From Paraflavitalea sp966211765 (GTDB taxonomy: Bacteria; Bacteroidota; Bacteroidia; Chitinophagales; Chitinophagaceae), in assembly GCA_966211765.1 (NCBI GenBank), contig CBIHOV010000002.1, positions 1 to 64,000 of the forward strand: a stretch of DNA of 64,000 nt. Reading direction: 5' to 3'. The notes beneath the pieces were generated by a model. That model had not been told where the DNA came from and did no database searches. It saw only the letters and a list, made by a program, of their open reading frames with translations. This document shows positions 43,343 to 53,516 of this stretch, one piece after another (position 1 is the stretch's first letter; every line of letters starts with the position of its first letter). The position numbers and the translations under genes were made by a program.

Positions 43343-46300
43343 TTATTTTGGCCGGCTGATTGCCAGACTGCTTGTTGCATTGTCCGGTCCTGCTGCGATG
43401 CTAAATACCTGCAGTTTATCGTTGTTTATACCGGCCACTATCAACCTGCGTCCATCCTTCATCTTTATCAATGCCAGGTCTTTTACATCACCGTTCAGTA
43501 TAAAGCCGCTTGCTGCAGGCGACACCGACCTGAACTGTTTGTTCTTCTGTCCCTGCAGGTAACAACCCCAGGAAGCATCATACCTGCCCGTCATTACCTC
43601 CGTCTGGTATTCATTGCCGGCTAATAGCAGATCCGCTACACCATCCCCATTTACATCTGCACACACTATGGCATTTACCGGGGCAAATTGTGCTTCTACA
43701 GGCAGGTAACGCTTTACAAACTTTCCATTACCAATATTCTCCAGCCAACAGCTGGCCGTTTCATCACAAACCAATTGTAGCAGACTATCCTTTGCTTTTC
43801 CCGGATAAATGTCTGCGAAAGAAGCCTGCGCATAATCTTTATGGTAGAGGAATTGCTTTTTGATGGCGGGCACCTGGTCGGCAAACTGGCGACGGTTAAT
43901 GGCCGGAAAGGATTTACGGCTGCCATCTTTGTCTTTGAAGTAGTAAAAAGGGATGGGATCAATACTGCCATTGCCATCCATGTCTTTCGCATATAAATGC
44001 ATGGGCTCTTCCCTGCTTACCCTGTAATCGCAATTGAGCCCCATATTACCTGCAATAATATCCTGGTCGCCATCGCCATCCAGGTCGGCCGCATGCAGGC
44101 TCCGCCACATGCCTTCCATCTGTTGCAAACCTGTGGAAGCGGTTATCTCCCGCAAATGACCTTTATCGTTCTTAAAGAACCGAACCGCCATCCATTCACC
44201 GGCTATTACCAGGTCTGTTTGCTGGTCATTGTCAAGATCAGTCCATACAGCCCCCGTTATCATGCCTGGTTGTTGCAGGGCGGCACAAACAGTACTTGTT
44301 ACATCAGTGAAAGAACCTTTGTTGTTGTGCAGGATAAAACTTTTGGGAGGCAAAGGATAGCGGCGTGACACACGCCCGCCAATGAACAGGTCGGGCAATC
44401 CATCATGGTCATAGTCCCCTACGCTAACACAGCCTGCGATAGTACGTACCTGGTCAGGGATAGCGCCCGGGCTAACAGCAAAGTGGCCTTTACCATCATT
44501 TATATACAGCAATGGTTGATTGTATACAGCCTCTTCTTCAAAGCGAATATCACCCACGCTGATCAACAGGTCCTGATCGCCATCACCATCAGCATCAAAG
44601 AATACACAATCCTGGTCTTCCTGCTTTTTAATACTATCTGTAATAGCACGGGATGAAAAAGTGCCATTGGTTTGTTGAATGAACAGCTTACCGGAAAAAT
44701 CAAATGCTCCGCCTACAAAGAAATCCATCAGCCCGTCCTTGTTCACATCTGCGGTAGTAATGAAAGGGCCTAATTGCGAATATTTCTGAGGCAGTAAGCG
44801 CTGGCTGGCAAAATCATTATAAATACCTTCCGTGTGTTTATAATCGATATGGGTAGCTAGCGTAGCCTTTTCAAAAACAGGGGCCTGCTGATTGACTGCC
44901 AGCTGTATGCCGGCTGGCCGGGCATCTCTGATTGATAGCACCAGCATCGTATCAGCCGGAACATTCCTCCATACCTGCCTGCTCTCATCCGGCCATATTA
45001 CTTCCAGGGAGTCTATTTTTAATACTCCCTGCCGAAGGCCTGCAGATGCCGTATTCATTACACCTGAATCGACATTCCGCACTCCTGACGCAGCACCCGC
45101 AACTCCCGACTCCCTTTCCTTCCCCAGTCCAAAAAACAAGCGCTGGTCAACTGATGAAAAGTAACCTCTTACCGGACTCTGCTCCTGCATTTGTACCTGC
45201 TCCTGATCATAAACAATAACTTTTGCTCCAAATCCCTGTGGGTTTCCAGGATCACCCTTCAGGGTAACAGCCAGGAAATGGGCAGCAACCGGCTTGCCGG
45301 GCTGAATGGTATTGTTCTCAAACACGAATGCTTCTTTATTGATGTTGTTCACCACCAGGTCAAGATCGCCATCATTGTCAAGATCGACCCAGGCAGCGCC
45401 ATTGGACATAGAGGCTTCATCAATACCCGCCGGGGCAGAAATGTCTGAAAAAGTATAGTTCCGGTTATTCAGGTAGAGGTAATTGCCAAGGGTAATATGG
45501 TTCAAAGAAGATAGTTTGCTATTGATCAGCTGACGTTGTTCCTGCGGACTCCGCTTATTGGCAAATACGATGGAACTGAACTCAATAAAATCGGCGTTAA
45601 TAAAATCACGGCCAATTCCATTGGTGATATGAATGTCCTTCCATCCATCATTGTCAAAGTCTGCCATCAGCACACTCCAGCTCCAGTCTGTTGTAGCCAC
45701 CCCTGCCAATTGTCCTATTTCGCTGAAGAAAGGAATACTGGTATCGCCCAGTTTGTAAGAGCCATTGTTCAATTGCAGCATATTACGCATAAAGCCGGGT
45801 TCGTACCCTGCTGCCCGCTCGGCCTGGTAACGCTCATAATTCATAAAAGAATAGGTTGTCTTGCGGCGTTGATTGATCTCAGGCATCATATCCAAGGTTA
45901 CAATGTCCGGCAAAGCGTCATTATTGATATCAGCGGCATCTGCGCCCATACTGGAATAACTCTGGTGACGAACACCGCCGGCGATCACGTTCGAAAACGT
46001 ACCATTATGGTTGTTAAGCCACAATATATCATCCGATAGAAAATCATTGGCCACATAGATATCCGGCCAGTGATCGTTGTTGAAATCACTTACTACTACG
46101 CCCAGTCCATACCCATCGTCTTTGATGCCGGCCGCCAGCGTAACATCGGTAAATACCGGATGTGTACCGCCGGATGGTATTCCTTCATTCCTGTATAGTC
46201 TGTCGTTGGCAGGGGAAGAACCGGTACGGTTACGCATGTAAATGGTATTGGCATTAGGGCCATTGAGCAAATAATTGGCCAGGTACATATCGAGGTCGCC

Positions 46301-46849
46301 ATCCCTGTCATAATCTGTAAATACAGCCTGGGTGGAATAACTGGTGTCGGCCAATCCATATTCCGCTGCAGATTCTTTAAAACTGAGGTTTTGCTGATTA
46401 ATGAACAATAAGTTGGCTGTGCGCCGGGAAAGATTCTTGCCAAATACCGACACATAAATATCATCGTATCCATCACTGTTGATATCGGCAATACTTACAC
46501 CTGTAGCCCATACATGCGTGGCTATACCAGCCTTTTCTGTAATGTCTTCAAATTGATGGTTACCCTTGTTGATGTACAGCCGGCAGCTTACCTGATTGCC
46601 TGTAAAGAAAATATCAGGCAGGCCATCGTTATTAAAATCTCCAATGCCCACACCACCACCCATATAGCCAAACTCGTTGATAAAAGACTGCGAAGAATCA
46701 TTCTCACGCAGTTCGTTATTGAACTGGATGCCGGTTTGGGAAGCGGACAAGCGGGTAAATAGCGCTGAAGGCTTTTCGGGCTTACAGGCTGCCGCAAAAA
46801 TTAGCAGGAGGTAAAAGCAATAGGTTGATAAGCGCCTTACAAGCAGCAT
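43343..46849 (-). CDS. large FG-GAP/VCBS-repeat lipoprotein with ASPIC/UnbV domain (PUL 3)
   Basis: 1168 residues with a lipobox (LLLIFAAACKPEK). Many Ca-binding FG-GAP repeats of the form DFNNDGLPDIFF, DINSDGYDDIYV, DYDHDGLPDLFIG make up one or two seven-blade propellers. An ASPIC/UnbV domain lies near 530-640 (PQGFGAKVIVYD, VIWPDESRQVWRNV). Inside that domain residues 580-600 are three heptapeptide repeats beginning SGV, encoded by 7-bp DNA repeats. It is the last gene of PUL 3, behind a terminator after susD. It is likely a surface glycan or protein binder; no catalytic motif seen. Confidence 0.85.
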   Translation of the reverse strand: MLLVRRLSTYCFYLLLIFAAACKPEKPSALFTRLSASQTGIQFNNELRENDSSQSFINEFGYMGGGVGIGDFNNDGLPDIFFTGNQVSCRLYINKGNHQFEDITEKAGIATHVWATGVSIADINSDGYDDIYVSVFGKNLSRRTANLLFINQQNLSFKESAAEYGLADTSYSTQAVFTDYDRDGDLDMYLANYLLNGPNANTIYMRNRTGSSPANDRLYRNEGIPSGGTHPVFTDVTLAAGIKDDGYGLGVVVSDFNNDHWPDIYVANDFLSDDILWLNNHNGTFSNVIAGGVRHQSYSSMGADAADINNDALPDIVTLDMMPEINQRRKTTYSFMNYERYQAERAAGYEPGFMRNMLQLNNGSYKLGDTSIPFFSEIGQLAGVATTDWSWSVLMADFDNDGWKDIHITNGIGRDFINADFIEFSSIVFANKRSPQEQRQLINSKLSSLNHITLGNYLYLNNRNYTFSDISAPAGIDEASMSNGAAWVDLDNDGDLDLVVNNINKEAFVFENNTIQPGKPVAAHFLAVTLKGDPGNPQGFGAKVIVYDQEQVQMQEQSPVRGYFSSVDQRLFFGLGKERESGVAGAASGVRNVDSGVMNTASAGLRQGVLKIDSLEVIWPDESRQVWRNVPADTMLVLSIRDARPAGIQLAVNQQAPVFEKATLATHIDYKHTEGIYNDFASQRLLPQKYSQLGPFITTADVNKDGLMDFFVGGAFDFSGKLFIQQTNGTFSSRAITDSIKKQEDQDCVFFDADGDGDQDLLISVGDIRFEEEAVYNQPLLYINDGKGHFAVSPGAIPDQVRTIAGCVSVGDYDHDGLPDLFIGGRVSRRYPLPPKSFILHNNKGSFTDVTSTVCAALQQPGMITGAVWTDLDNDQQTDLVIAGEWMAVRFFKNDKGHLREITASTGLQQMEGMWRSLHAADLDGDGDQDIIAGNMGLNCDYRVSREEPMHLYAKDMDGNGSIDPIPFYYFKDKDGSRKSFPAINRRQFADQVPAIKKQFLYHKDYAQASFADIYPGKAKDSLLQLVCDETASCWLENIGNGKFVKRYLPVEAQFAPVNAIVCADVNGDGVADLLLAGNEYQTEVMTGRYDASWGCYLQGQKNKQFRSVSPAASGFILNGDVKDLALIKMKDGRRLIVAGINNDKLQVFSIAAGPDNATSSLAISRPK
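45050..45112 (-). repeat. nine tandem 7-bp repeats in frame inside the FG-GAP gene
   Basis: Read on the coding strand the units are GAGTCGG, GAGTTGC, GGGTGCT, GCGTCAG, GAGTGCG, GAATGTC, GATTCAG, GTGTAAT, GAATACG. Position 1 is always G and position 4 always T. Three units make 21 bases, giving the heptapeptides SGVAGAA, SGVRNVD, SGVMNTA. Confidence 0.65.
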
Positions 46850-46872
46850 ATGTACATGGTTGAAAATTATTT

Positions 46873-46910
46873 AACTAAAAAGCCAGGGGTTATTGTTACA
46901 CAACCCCTGG
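46873..46910 (-). terminator. terminator between susD and the FG-GAP lipoprotein gene (PUL 3)
   Basis: A perfect nine-base stem CCAGGGGTT/AACCCCTGG with a 10-base loop; on the minus strand it is followed by CTTTTTAG. It starts 48 bases after the susD stop and ends before the FG-GAP gene start. Confidence 0.75.
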
Positions 46911-46957
46911 TAATATAAAGCGAGGATAAAAGGCTTCCTCTAATGATAATAGTTGAT

Positions 46958-48532
46958 CTAATAGCCCGGATTTTGTTTATCAACGCCTCCATCTGACAGC
47001 CGGGGATTATTGTCTATTTCCGCTTGTGGTATCGGCAATAGTTCATCCCTTGCTTTGAAATAAGATATGGGATCGTTGACGCTAAAATATCCTTTCTTGC
47101 GCCAGCGCAGGATATCACGGTTGCGCACTTCCTCTCCACCAAGTTCTACTGTCTTCTCATGGATAATAGCTTTGGCTACCTCTGCTTTAGTGGAAGTGGG
47201 ATATTGTGCAGTAGGATAATGAGGCATCATTACGCTGGCCCGATCCCTTACCTGGTTGAGGTAGCCTACCGCAGCGGCAGTATTATTCAGCTCATTCTCA
47301 CATTCAGCCAGCATGAGTAATACTTCTGCATAACGAATGATACGTTGATTAATGCCTCCTGGCAGAAAGGAATTATTGCTTTTATATATAAGCATAAACT
47401 TACGCCAGCTTATCTTTTTGGTAGCTCCATTTAAGACAGAGGTATTTCCGTTCTGCTCAGCATCAGTAAGTGTATTGGCATTGTTATTATACTTATCACC
47501 GGTCTGATAAACAGAGAATGCAAAACGGGGATCCGTTTTGGCTGCACCAGTAGCCGTATTTTCAAACTCATTGAGGAATTTATTGGAAGGTATCAGGTTG
47601 CGCCAGGCAATTGGAGAATACTCCTGGTTGCGGACGGTGCTTTGCGGTTGAGCATTGGGCTGGTCATCGCCCGTATATCCCCAGTTAAAGTTATTATCGC
47701 CACGGTCAAAGAATACAGCTTCAAAAATAGACTCGTTGTTGAACTCATGTTCTTCATCAAAATTATCCATATAATTACTCCGTAAACCATATACACTGCC
47801 GCCCGGGTTCACTGCCAGCAGGGCTGTTTTGGCATTGGCATAATCGCCTTTTTGCAGGTAGGCCCGGCCAAGTATGGCATTGGCAGCTCCTTTTGTGGCG
47901 CGCCCCAGGTCGGTGGTAACCGCGTCGAGCCCCGCAGCAGCATCTTTCAGGTCCTGGAATACCTGGGAGTACACAGCATCTACAGTAGCCCTGGGCTGAA
48001 ACTGATCGGGCGTCGTTACTTGTTTGGTATACAAGGGTACTGCGCCCCACATGGATACCAGTTCAAAATAGGCCCAGCCGCGGAAGAATTTGGCTTCAGC
48101 TACACAGCGGTCGCGCAAAGCTGTATTGTCCTTCACTGCAGGTCCATTATCAATAACTGTATTGGAGCGGTGGATAACGGTATACAAGCCATTCCATACA
48201 CTGTTCATGACCGCATTGGTGGCAGTAGTAGCACCGTTGAGCAATTGCGCGCGGGGCGGTTCCAACTGCCCGCCACCAGCCGATACATCATCACTGCGGG
48301 TGTCGTGCAGAAAAAACCATTCCCTTCCGATCAGTGAAGCCGAATGAAAGATAGAATAAATAGCATTTGTGCCTCCCAACAGTTCTGTACTGTTTTTAAA
48401 ATAGGTGGTTACTGTTGGCGAATTGGGGTTGGTTTTGTCAAGTTCTCTATTACAGGCAACAACCACTACTGCTGTAATGATACAGGCCAGGGTTATTACT
48501 TTATATACAACTGCATATTTCATATGTAGCAT
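46958..48532 (-). CDS. SusD/RagB-family nutrient-binding lipoprotein (PUL 3)
   Basis: 524 residues with a lipobox (IITAVVVVACNRE). The second ATG at 48523 gives the more usual start MKYAVVYK. SusD hallmarks: CVAEAKFFRGWAYFELVSMWGAVPL near 145-170 and the C-terminal EKTVELGGEEVRNRDILRW. Surface glycan-binding partner of SusC, whose gene ends 70 bases upstream. Confidence 0.95.
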   Translation of the reverse strand: MLHMKYAVVYKVITLACIITAVVVVACNRELDKTNPNSPTVTTYFKNSTELLGGTNAIYSIFHSASLIGREWFFLHDTRSDDVSAGGGQLEPPRAQLLNGATTATNAVMNSVWNGLYTVIHRSNTVIDNGPAVKDNTALRDRCVAEAKFFRGWAYFELVSMWGAVPLYTKQVTTPDQFQPRATVDAVYSQVFQDLKDAAAGLDAVTTDLGRATKGAANAILGRAYLQKGDYANAKTALLAVNPGGSVYGLRSNYMDNFDEEHEFNNESIFEAVFFDRGDNNFNWGYTGDDQPNAQPQSTVRNQEYSPIAWRNLIPSNKFLNEFENTATGAAKTDPRFAFSVYQTGDKYNNNANTLTDAEQNGNTSVLNGATKKISWRKFMLIYKSNNSFLPGGINQRIIRYAEVLLMLAECENELNNTAAAVGYLNQVRDRASVMMPHYPTAQYPTSTKAEVAKAIIHEKTVELGGEEVRNRDILRWRKKGYFSVNDPISYFKARDELLPIPQAEIDNNPRLSDGGVDKQNPGY

Positions 48533-48602
48533 TTTTAGAAATATCTTATTGAAGTTTCACTTTTATTGTTCAGCGTTTGTTCAATTTACTATCCGGTATT
48601 CT

Positions 48603-51600
48603 CTAAAATCCCACCTGCAGGCCAAACTGGAATGAGCGGGCCGCCGGGTACTGTCCATAATCAATACCATTGGTCAATGTGGTGTTCTTGGAACCAATTT
48701 CAGGATCCCAACCATCATAACCAGTGAAGGTCAAGAGGTTCTGGGCAGAAATGTATAACCTGAAACTGCTGACGGCGCCTTTGGTTACAGACTGTAGTAC
48801 TTTATTGGAAATAGTGTAACCAACAATGATATTCTTCAACCGCAGGTAAGATCCATCTTCTATCCAACGGGTAGAAGGACGTACATTCTGGTTAGGATCA
48901 CCGCTCACAGCGCGGGGTATATTTGTATTCTTGTTGGTAGGCGACCATGCATTCAGCACGGCTGTTCCAGAGCCAAACAAACGGGCCATCCCTTCGCTGA
49001 TAATACGGGCAGCATTGAATATCTTATTGCCCTGTACACCCTGTAGAAAAAGAGACGCATCAAAACCCTTGTACTTTGCACTGTAATTGACCGCATAAGA
49101 AAACTTAGGCAGGTAGTTACCTATAAATGTGCGGTCGGCATCGGTGACCTTTCCATCACCATCCAGATCGGCAAATCGCAGGTCACCAGGTGCTGTGCCA
49201 GGGGCTTGTGTAGGGCTTTTGTTGATCTCATCGGCCGTCTGGAAAATGCCAGCAACTACATAGCCATAGTAAGATTGAATAGCCTGTCCAGCACTGGTAC
49301 GCGTAATAGCGCCACCGCCTCCAAAATCCTGGTCACCACCCTGGTCGATGGTAGCTGTTTCTGTATTCAGGCTAAGCACCTTATTGCGTATGAAACTGAT
49401 ATTGCCGGTAAGGTTCCAGGTAAACTCTCCCTGGTTCTTATTATAGCCAGCCTGAAATTCCAATCCTTTATTCTCCATCGATGCCACATTGGCCAGTACA
49501 CCCGTACCAGCAAAACCAAAGGAAGGAGGCGTTGGTACGTTCAAAATCAGGTTCTCTGTTTTGCGGGTAAAATATTCTGCGGATAGCGTGAGCCTGTTGT
49601 TCATCACGCCCAGATCAAGGCCAATATTTAATTGCTTGGTCTTTTCCCATTCCAGATCGGCATTACCGAGTGCATTGTAATAGGAGGCATTACCGGTGGA
49701 GTTCACGTTATTGAAAGGATAGGTAGCGCCATTGGCGGCCACCGTTACCTGCCAGGGGTAATCGTTGTTCAGCGCAGCCACGGCGTTGAGCCCCGTAATA
49801 CCATAACCTGCCCTCACTTTTAGTTCAGAAATAAAGGGAGCGGTACGCATGAACGATTCCTGGTCTATACGCCATCCCACAGAAGCAGAAGGGAAATTCG
49901 CATATTTTTTACCAGGCGCCCATACGGATAATCCATCCCGGCGAATAGCCGCACTCAGCAAGTATTTTCCGGCATATTCATAATTGATCCTGCCCACCAT
50001 GGATTGCAGGAAATTCTCACTTTTGGTAGATACATAACTTACGTTGGTAGCACCGCGTAATACTTCAATGTCGTTACTGTTCTGGTTACCAGAAGCGTTT
50101 TCAGCAGCGCTGTTAGTGCCCTGTACCTCAAATACGCCCGTGACATTGATATGGTGATCACCAAGTGTTTTATCAAAAGTCAACTGCTCTGTAAACAAGG
50201 TGGTAGTTGAAGTATTCTTTTGATCCCTTATCGCTGCTACCGGAGAATTACGGCCTTTGTCATTATAAATAGGGATAAACTGGTGCTGGAAGAGGTTCAC
50301 ATAATCTACTCCAAAAGTAGACCTGAATTTAAGCCAGGAGGTGAAATTGATCTCCAGGAAAGCAGTACCCAATAATTTCAGTGTTTTGTTGGTCGCATTA
50401 CCCAGCAGTTCGGCGTCTTCTACCGGATTGGTAGGATCGGCGCCATCCACGCTGTTTTCTGCCCCACGGTATCCACCAATCGTAGTAGGATCATATACCG
50501 GCAGATAAGGCAGGTTGCGTATTACATTCACCAGGCGTGTTCTATTGCCTGCTGTGTTGTCGTACCGTTGTTTGGAATAAGAGATGAACAGGTTCTGTCC
50601 AAAAGTAAACACTTTACTAATGACATGGTCTGAATTAAGGCGAAAATTACCGCGTTCATAATTTACACCGCGGGCAATTCCATCTTGTTTAAAATAACCG
50701 GCAGAGGCAAAGAACCGCGAAACATTATTTCCACCCGCCAGAGAAAGGTCTTGTTGGGTAATGATACCGCTCTTAAAATAGGCATCCTGCCAGTCGGTAT
50801 TGGTTTGCGCATAAGTTTGAGTGGCCCCATCATAAATAGGTTTGTTGAAATTGGCCGTTTCCAACCGGGGCGGCAATCCGATACCTGCATTGCCATTGAG
50901 GGCCCTTTCGTACTGCAGGTATTGTGCGGTATTGAGCAGGTCGATCTTTCTCCAGGCGCTTTGTGTACCTACATAACTATCGAGATTGATGCGCAATTTA
51001 CCTTCCCTCCTTCCTTTTTTGGTAGTGATCAATATCACGCCATTGGTAGCTCTGGAACCATAGATGGCGGCGGCGCTGGCGTCTTTCAATACTTCTACTG
51101 ATTCTATATCGCGGCTGTTGAAATTGCCAAGGTTGCCTGTTGGGAATCCATCAATTACATACAAGGGATCAGAAGCAAAGCTGATAGAGCTGATGCCCCG
51201 GATACGTACGATTGGTGTAGTACCAGGCTCGCCATTATTGGTAACGGTGAGTCCGGCTACCCTGCCCTGCAAAGCCCCTTCCACGCTGGCCACCGGCAGT
51301 TCGGCCAGGGTTTTACCGCTTACGGAAGAAATAGCGCCTGTTAAAGTACTTCTGCGCTGGGTACCGTAGCCCACGATGATCACTTCATTCATATTGACCA
51401 TTTCCGCTTGCAGGGTTACGGGTATTTCATTCTCCTGTCCAACAACAGCGGTAAATTGTTTATATCCCACCATCGAGAACTGGAGAGTTTCCCCCACTTC
51501 TGCATTGATCGAAAAAATGCCATCCAGATTGGTAGAGGTCCCCTTGGCGGTGCCTTTTACCACTACCGAAACGCCTGCAAGGCCATCACCTTTCTCATTG

Positions 51601-52061
51601 GTTACCTTGCCTGTAACCACCTTATATGGAACTTCATTGATATCCTCTGATCTATCCATAGCTCCTTCTTCATAAAAAGCAAGGCTTACGCCACCGCCAT
51701 CGCCCCGGCGCATCAGTACCACCTGGGTGCCGGATACCTGGTAACATATGTTGAGGGGCTGGAGGAGTACATCCAGCACATCACCAAGGCGGCGGTCTTT
51801 GGCTACAACAGATACTTTTTGACGGGTTGGAATGCGCTGGGAACTGTATACAAACTTGATCCCGGCGAGTTTACTGATCTCGCCCAGGACAGTTTTTACT
51901 TCCTTTTGTTCTGCAATGAGATTGATCTTTTTGTTCAATACCTCCTGCCCATTGATTGGGCTTGCCTGGATGACAACAGTTAATGTGGTAATCAATAATA
52001 ATGGGAACAATCCTATTCTCATAAACCCGTAAATTAACTGGTTAACGAGCTCTTTTTTCAT
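48603..52061 (-). CDS. SusC/RagA-family TonB-dependent transporter with STN domain (PUL 3)
   Basis: 1152 residues. Signal peptide (about 1-36), STN domain (~45-118, VKTVLGEISKLAGIKFVYS), carboxypeptidase-regulatory-like domain (~148-225), plug starting at VIIVGYGTQRRS (about 230), barrel ending FQFGLQVGF. Outer-membrane importer, working with the SusD encoded next. The STN domain should signal to the FecR protein encoded upstream. The 284-base gap to fecR contains a 7-bp repeat cluster. Confidence 0.95.
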   Translation of the reverse strand: MKKELVNQLIYGFMRIGLFPLLLITTLTVVIQASPINGQEVLNKKINLIAEQKEVKTVLGEISKLAGIKFVYSSQRIPTRQKVSVVAKDRRLGDVLDVLLQPLNICYQVSGTQVVLMRRGDGGGVSLAFYEEGAMDRSEDINEVPYKVVTGKVTNEKGDGLAGVSVVVKGTAKGTSTNLDGIFSINAEVGETLQFSMVGYKQFTAVVGQENEIPVTLQAEMVNMNEVIIVGYGTQRRSTLTGAISSVSGKTLAELPVASVEGALQGRVAGLTVTNNGEPGTTPIVRIRGISSISFASDPLYVIDGFPTGNLGNFNSRDIESVEVLKDASAAAIYGSRATNGVILITTKKGRREGKLRINLDSYVGTQSAWRKIDLLNTAQYLQYERALNGNAGIGLPPRLETANFNKPIYDGATQTYAQTNTDWQDAYFKSGIITQQDLSLAGGNNVSRFFASAGYFKQDGIARGVNYERGNFRLNSDHVISKVFTFGQNLFISYSKQRYDNTAGNRTRLVNVIRNLPYLPVYDPTTIGGYRGAENSVDGADPTNPVEDAELLGNATNKTLKLLGTAFLEINFTSWLKFRSTFGVDYVNLFQHQFIPIYNDKGRNSPVAAIRDQKNTSTTTLFTEQLTFDKTLGDHHINVTGVFEVQGTNSAAENASGNQNSNDIEVLRGATNVSYVSTKSENFLQSMVGRINYEYAGKYLLSAAIRRDGLSVWAPGKKYANFPSASVGWRIDQESFMRTAPFISELKVRAGYGITGLNAVAALNNDYPWQVTVAANGATYPFNNVNSTGNASYYNALGNADLEWEKTKQLNIGLDLGVMNNRLTLSAEYFTRKTENLILNVPTPPSFGFAGTGVLANVASMENKGLEFQAGYNKNQGEFTWNLTGNISFIRNKVLSLNTETATIDQGGDQDFGGGGAITRTSAGQAIQSYYGYVVAGIFQTADEINKSPTQAPGTAPGDLRFADLDGDGKVTDADRTFIGNYLPKFSYAVNYSAKYKGFDASLFLQGVQGNKIFNAARIISEGMARLFGSGTAVLNAWSPTNKNTNIPRAVSGDPNQNVRPSTRWIEDGSYLRLKNIIVGYTISNKVLQSVTKGAVSSFRLYISAQNLLTFTGYDGWDPEIGSKNTTLTNGIDYGQYPAARSFQFGLQVGF

Positions 52062-52187
52062 ATTTTTGCAATGTTTGGTTAAAGCATATCGGTTTAATCA
52101 ACACAGATCCCCCGCATTCATCACAGGCTGTGGGGAACATTCCGGGCTGATATTGTTCGTAGCAATACCGGCCCTTTTTATTGGTAG

Positions 52188-52215
52188 CTACGAGCCATGA
52201 GCTGCGAGCTACGAG
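52188..52215. repeat. four tandem 7-bp repeats in the fecR-susC gap
   Basis: CTACGAG, CCATGAG, CTGCGAG, CTACGAG in direct succession. They lie about 130 bases before the susC start and share the 7-bp period of the array in the FG-GAP gene. Confidence 0.6.
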
Positions 52216-52345
52216 CTTAAAACAATCCTGAGCTTCTCTGTATCAGGTAAGTAGTAGTATTATGTCATGGTATTTAGTTTTTGTATTTAGACTAGTCGTT
52301 CTCAGTCACTTATTGCATCCTTCCATTCACGATCGCTGATCTATT

Positions 52346-53449
52346 TCACTGACATCCGTTGGATTGAATCACTACCTGCCCGTCTATCACTTCATAAGAA
52401 GCGCCGACAGCAGTACATATCAGGTCGAGCTTGTGGTAAAAAGTTTCATTCTTCAGGTCGGCAGTCACTGTGCATTTCTCCAGCAACTCACTGTCATACA
52501 CAATACTGATCCCATATGCCTTACTTAACTCATTGAATACGTTCATGAGGCTGGCATCTTCATACTCCATTTTCTGTTCTGCCACCCGCGATACGATGAG
52601 CAAAGGATCGTCCAGTAAAACCTTTTGAAATTTATGTCCGGCCTTTTCATAAACCAGTTGCTGATTGGGGGTTAGGATCACCTCTCCGGGCTTATGATCG
52701 GTAGAGCTGCGGCGGGTATTCGTAATGGCCTGAGAATACACGGTTACTTTACCGGTGCGCACAATGACCTGTATAGTTGTATCATTTTCAAAAGAACGAA
52801 CCGTAAAGCTGGTACCCAATACCTTGGTAACGATCTCGTTGGCAAATACCCGGAATGGACGATCGGGGTTTTTAGTTACCTCAAAAAATGCTTCCCCCGA
52901 CAAATACACATCCCTGTTAGCACTACTATCAAAATGATTGGCATATCCGATACGGCTGCCGGGCGCCAGCGCCAAAGAACTGCCATCGGGCAGGGCGATC
53001 GTCACCGGCTTATCCGAAGTATTCACCTGCTCGATCAACTGACGCGACGCGGTCATCTTTTCCCAGGTAAATGGTTCTTTTTCCACGCGGAGATTGGTGA
53101 AATAGAACAGAGAACCCATGATACAAGCTACCAGGATAGCTGCTGCCATATACCAGGTACGTGTCTTCATCCTGGATACTTTGGCCGGTATGGTCAAAGG
53201 TTGTTGATGAATCGTTTCCAATAACCGGGCAGTTTCGTCCTGTATTTCCTGTGCTGCTATGGGAGGAGGTGCTATATAGATGGATTCCAGGATACTGCGG
53301 GCTTCGGCCACCATCAGGTGCTTATCAGGATTCTTCGTAAGCCAGGCATGCCAGGCTTCCTCATCTTCGGGCCGCTGTTCGTATACCCAGCGTGCAAAGT
53401 CCTCATCCATAACGAGATCCGTAATATCGAACAAGCGAAAATCTTTCAT
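52346..53449 (-). CDS. FecR-family anti-sigma factor (PUL 3)
   Basis: 367 residues. The N-terminus (LFDITDLVMDEDFARWVYEQRPEDEEAWHAW motifs) should hold the sigma factor. A membrane helix lies near 97-116 (YMAAAILVACIMGSLFYF). FecR domain: LPDGSSLALAPGSRIGYA and VLGTSFTVRSF. DUF4974 C-terminus: DASLMNVFNELSKAYGISIVY. It lies between the sigma gene (67 bases) and susC. Confidence 0.93.
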   Translation of the reverse strand: MKDFRLFDITDLVMDEDFARWVYEQRPEDEEAWHAWLTKNPDKHLMVAEARSILESIYIAPPPIAAQEIQDETARLLETIHQQPLTIPAKVSRMKTRTWYMAAAILVACIMGSLFYFTNLRVEKEPFTWEKMTASRQLIEQVNTSDKPVTIALPDGSSLALAPGSRIGYANHFDSSANRDVYLSGEAFFEVTKNPDRPFRVFANEIVTKVLGTSFTVRSFENDTTIQVIVRTGKVTVYSQAITNTRRSSTDHKPGEVILTPNQQLVYEKAGHKFQKVLLDDPLLIVSRVAEQKMEYEDASLMNVFNELSKAYGISIVYDSELLEKCTVTADLKNETFYHKLDLICTAVGASYEVIDGQVVIQSNGCQ

Positions 53450-53516
53450 TCCTGGCGGTGTTGTACGTGTAAGTTCCGCGGATGAACAATTTCTACTGTA
53501 GAAATGGAAAGTTTTT

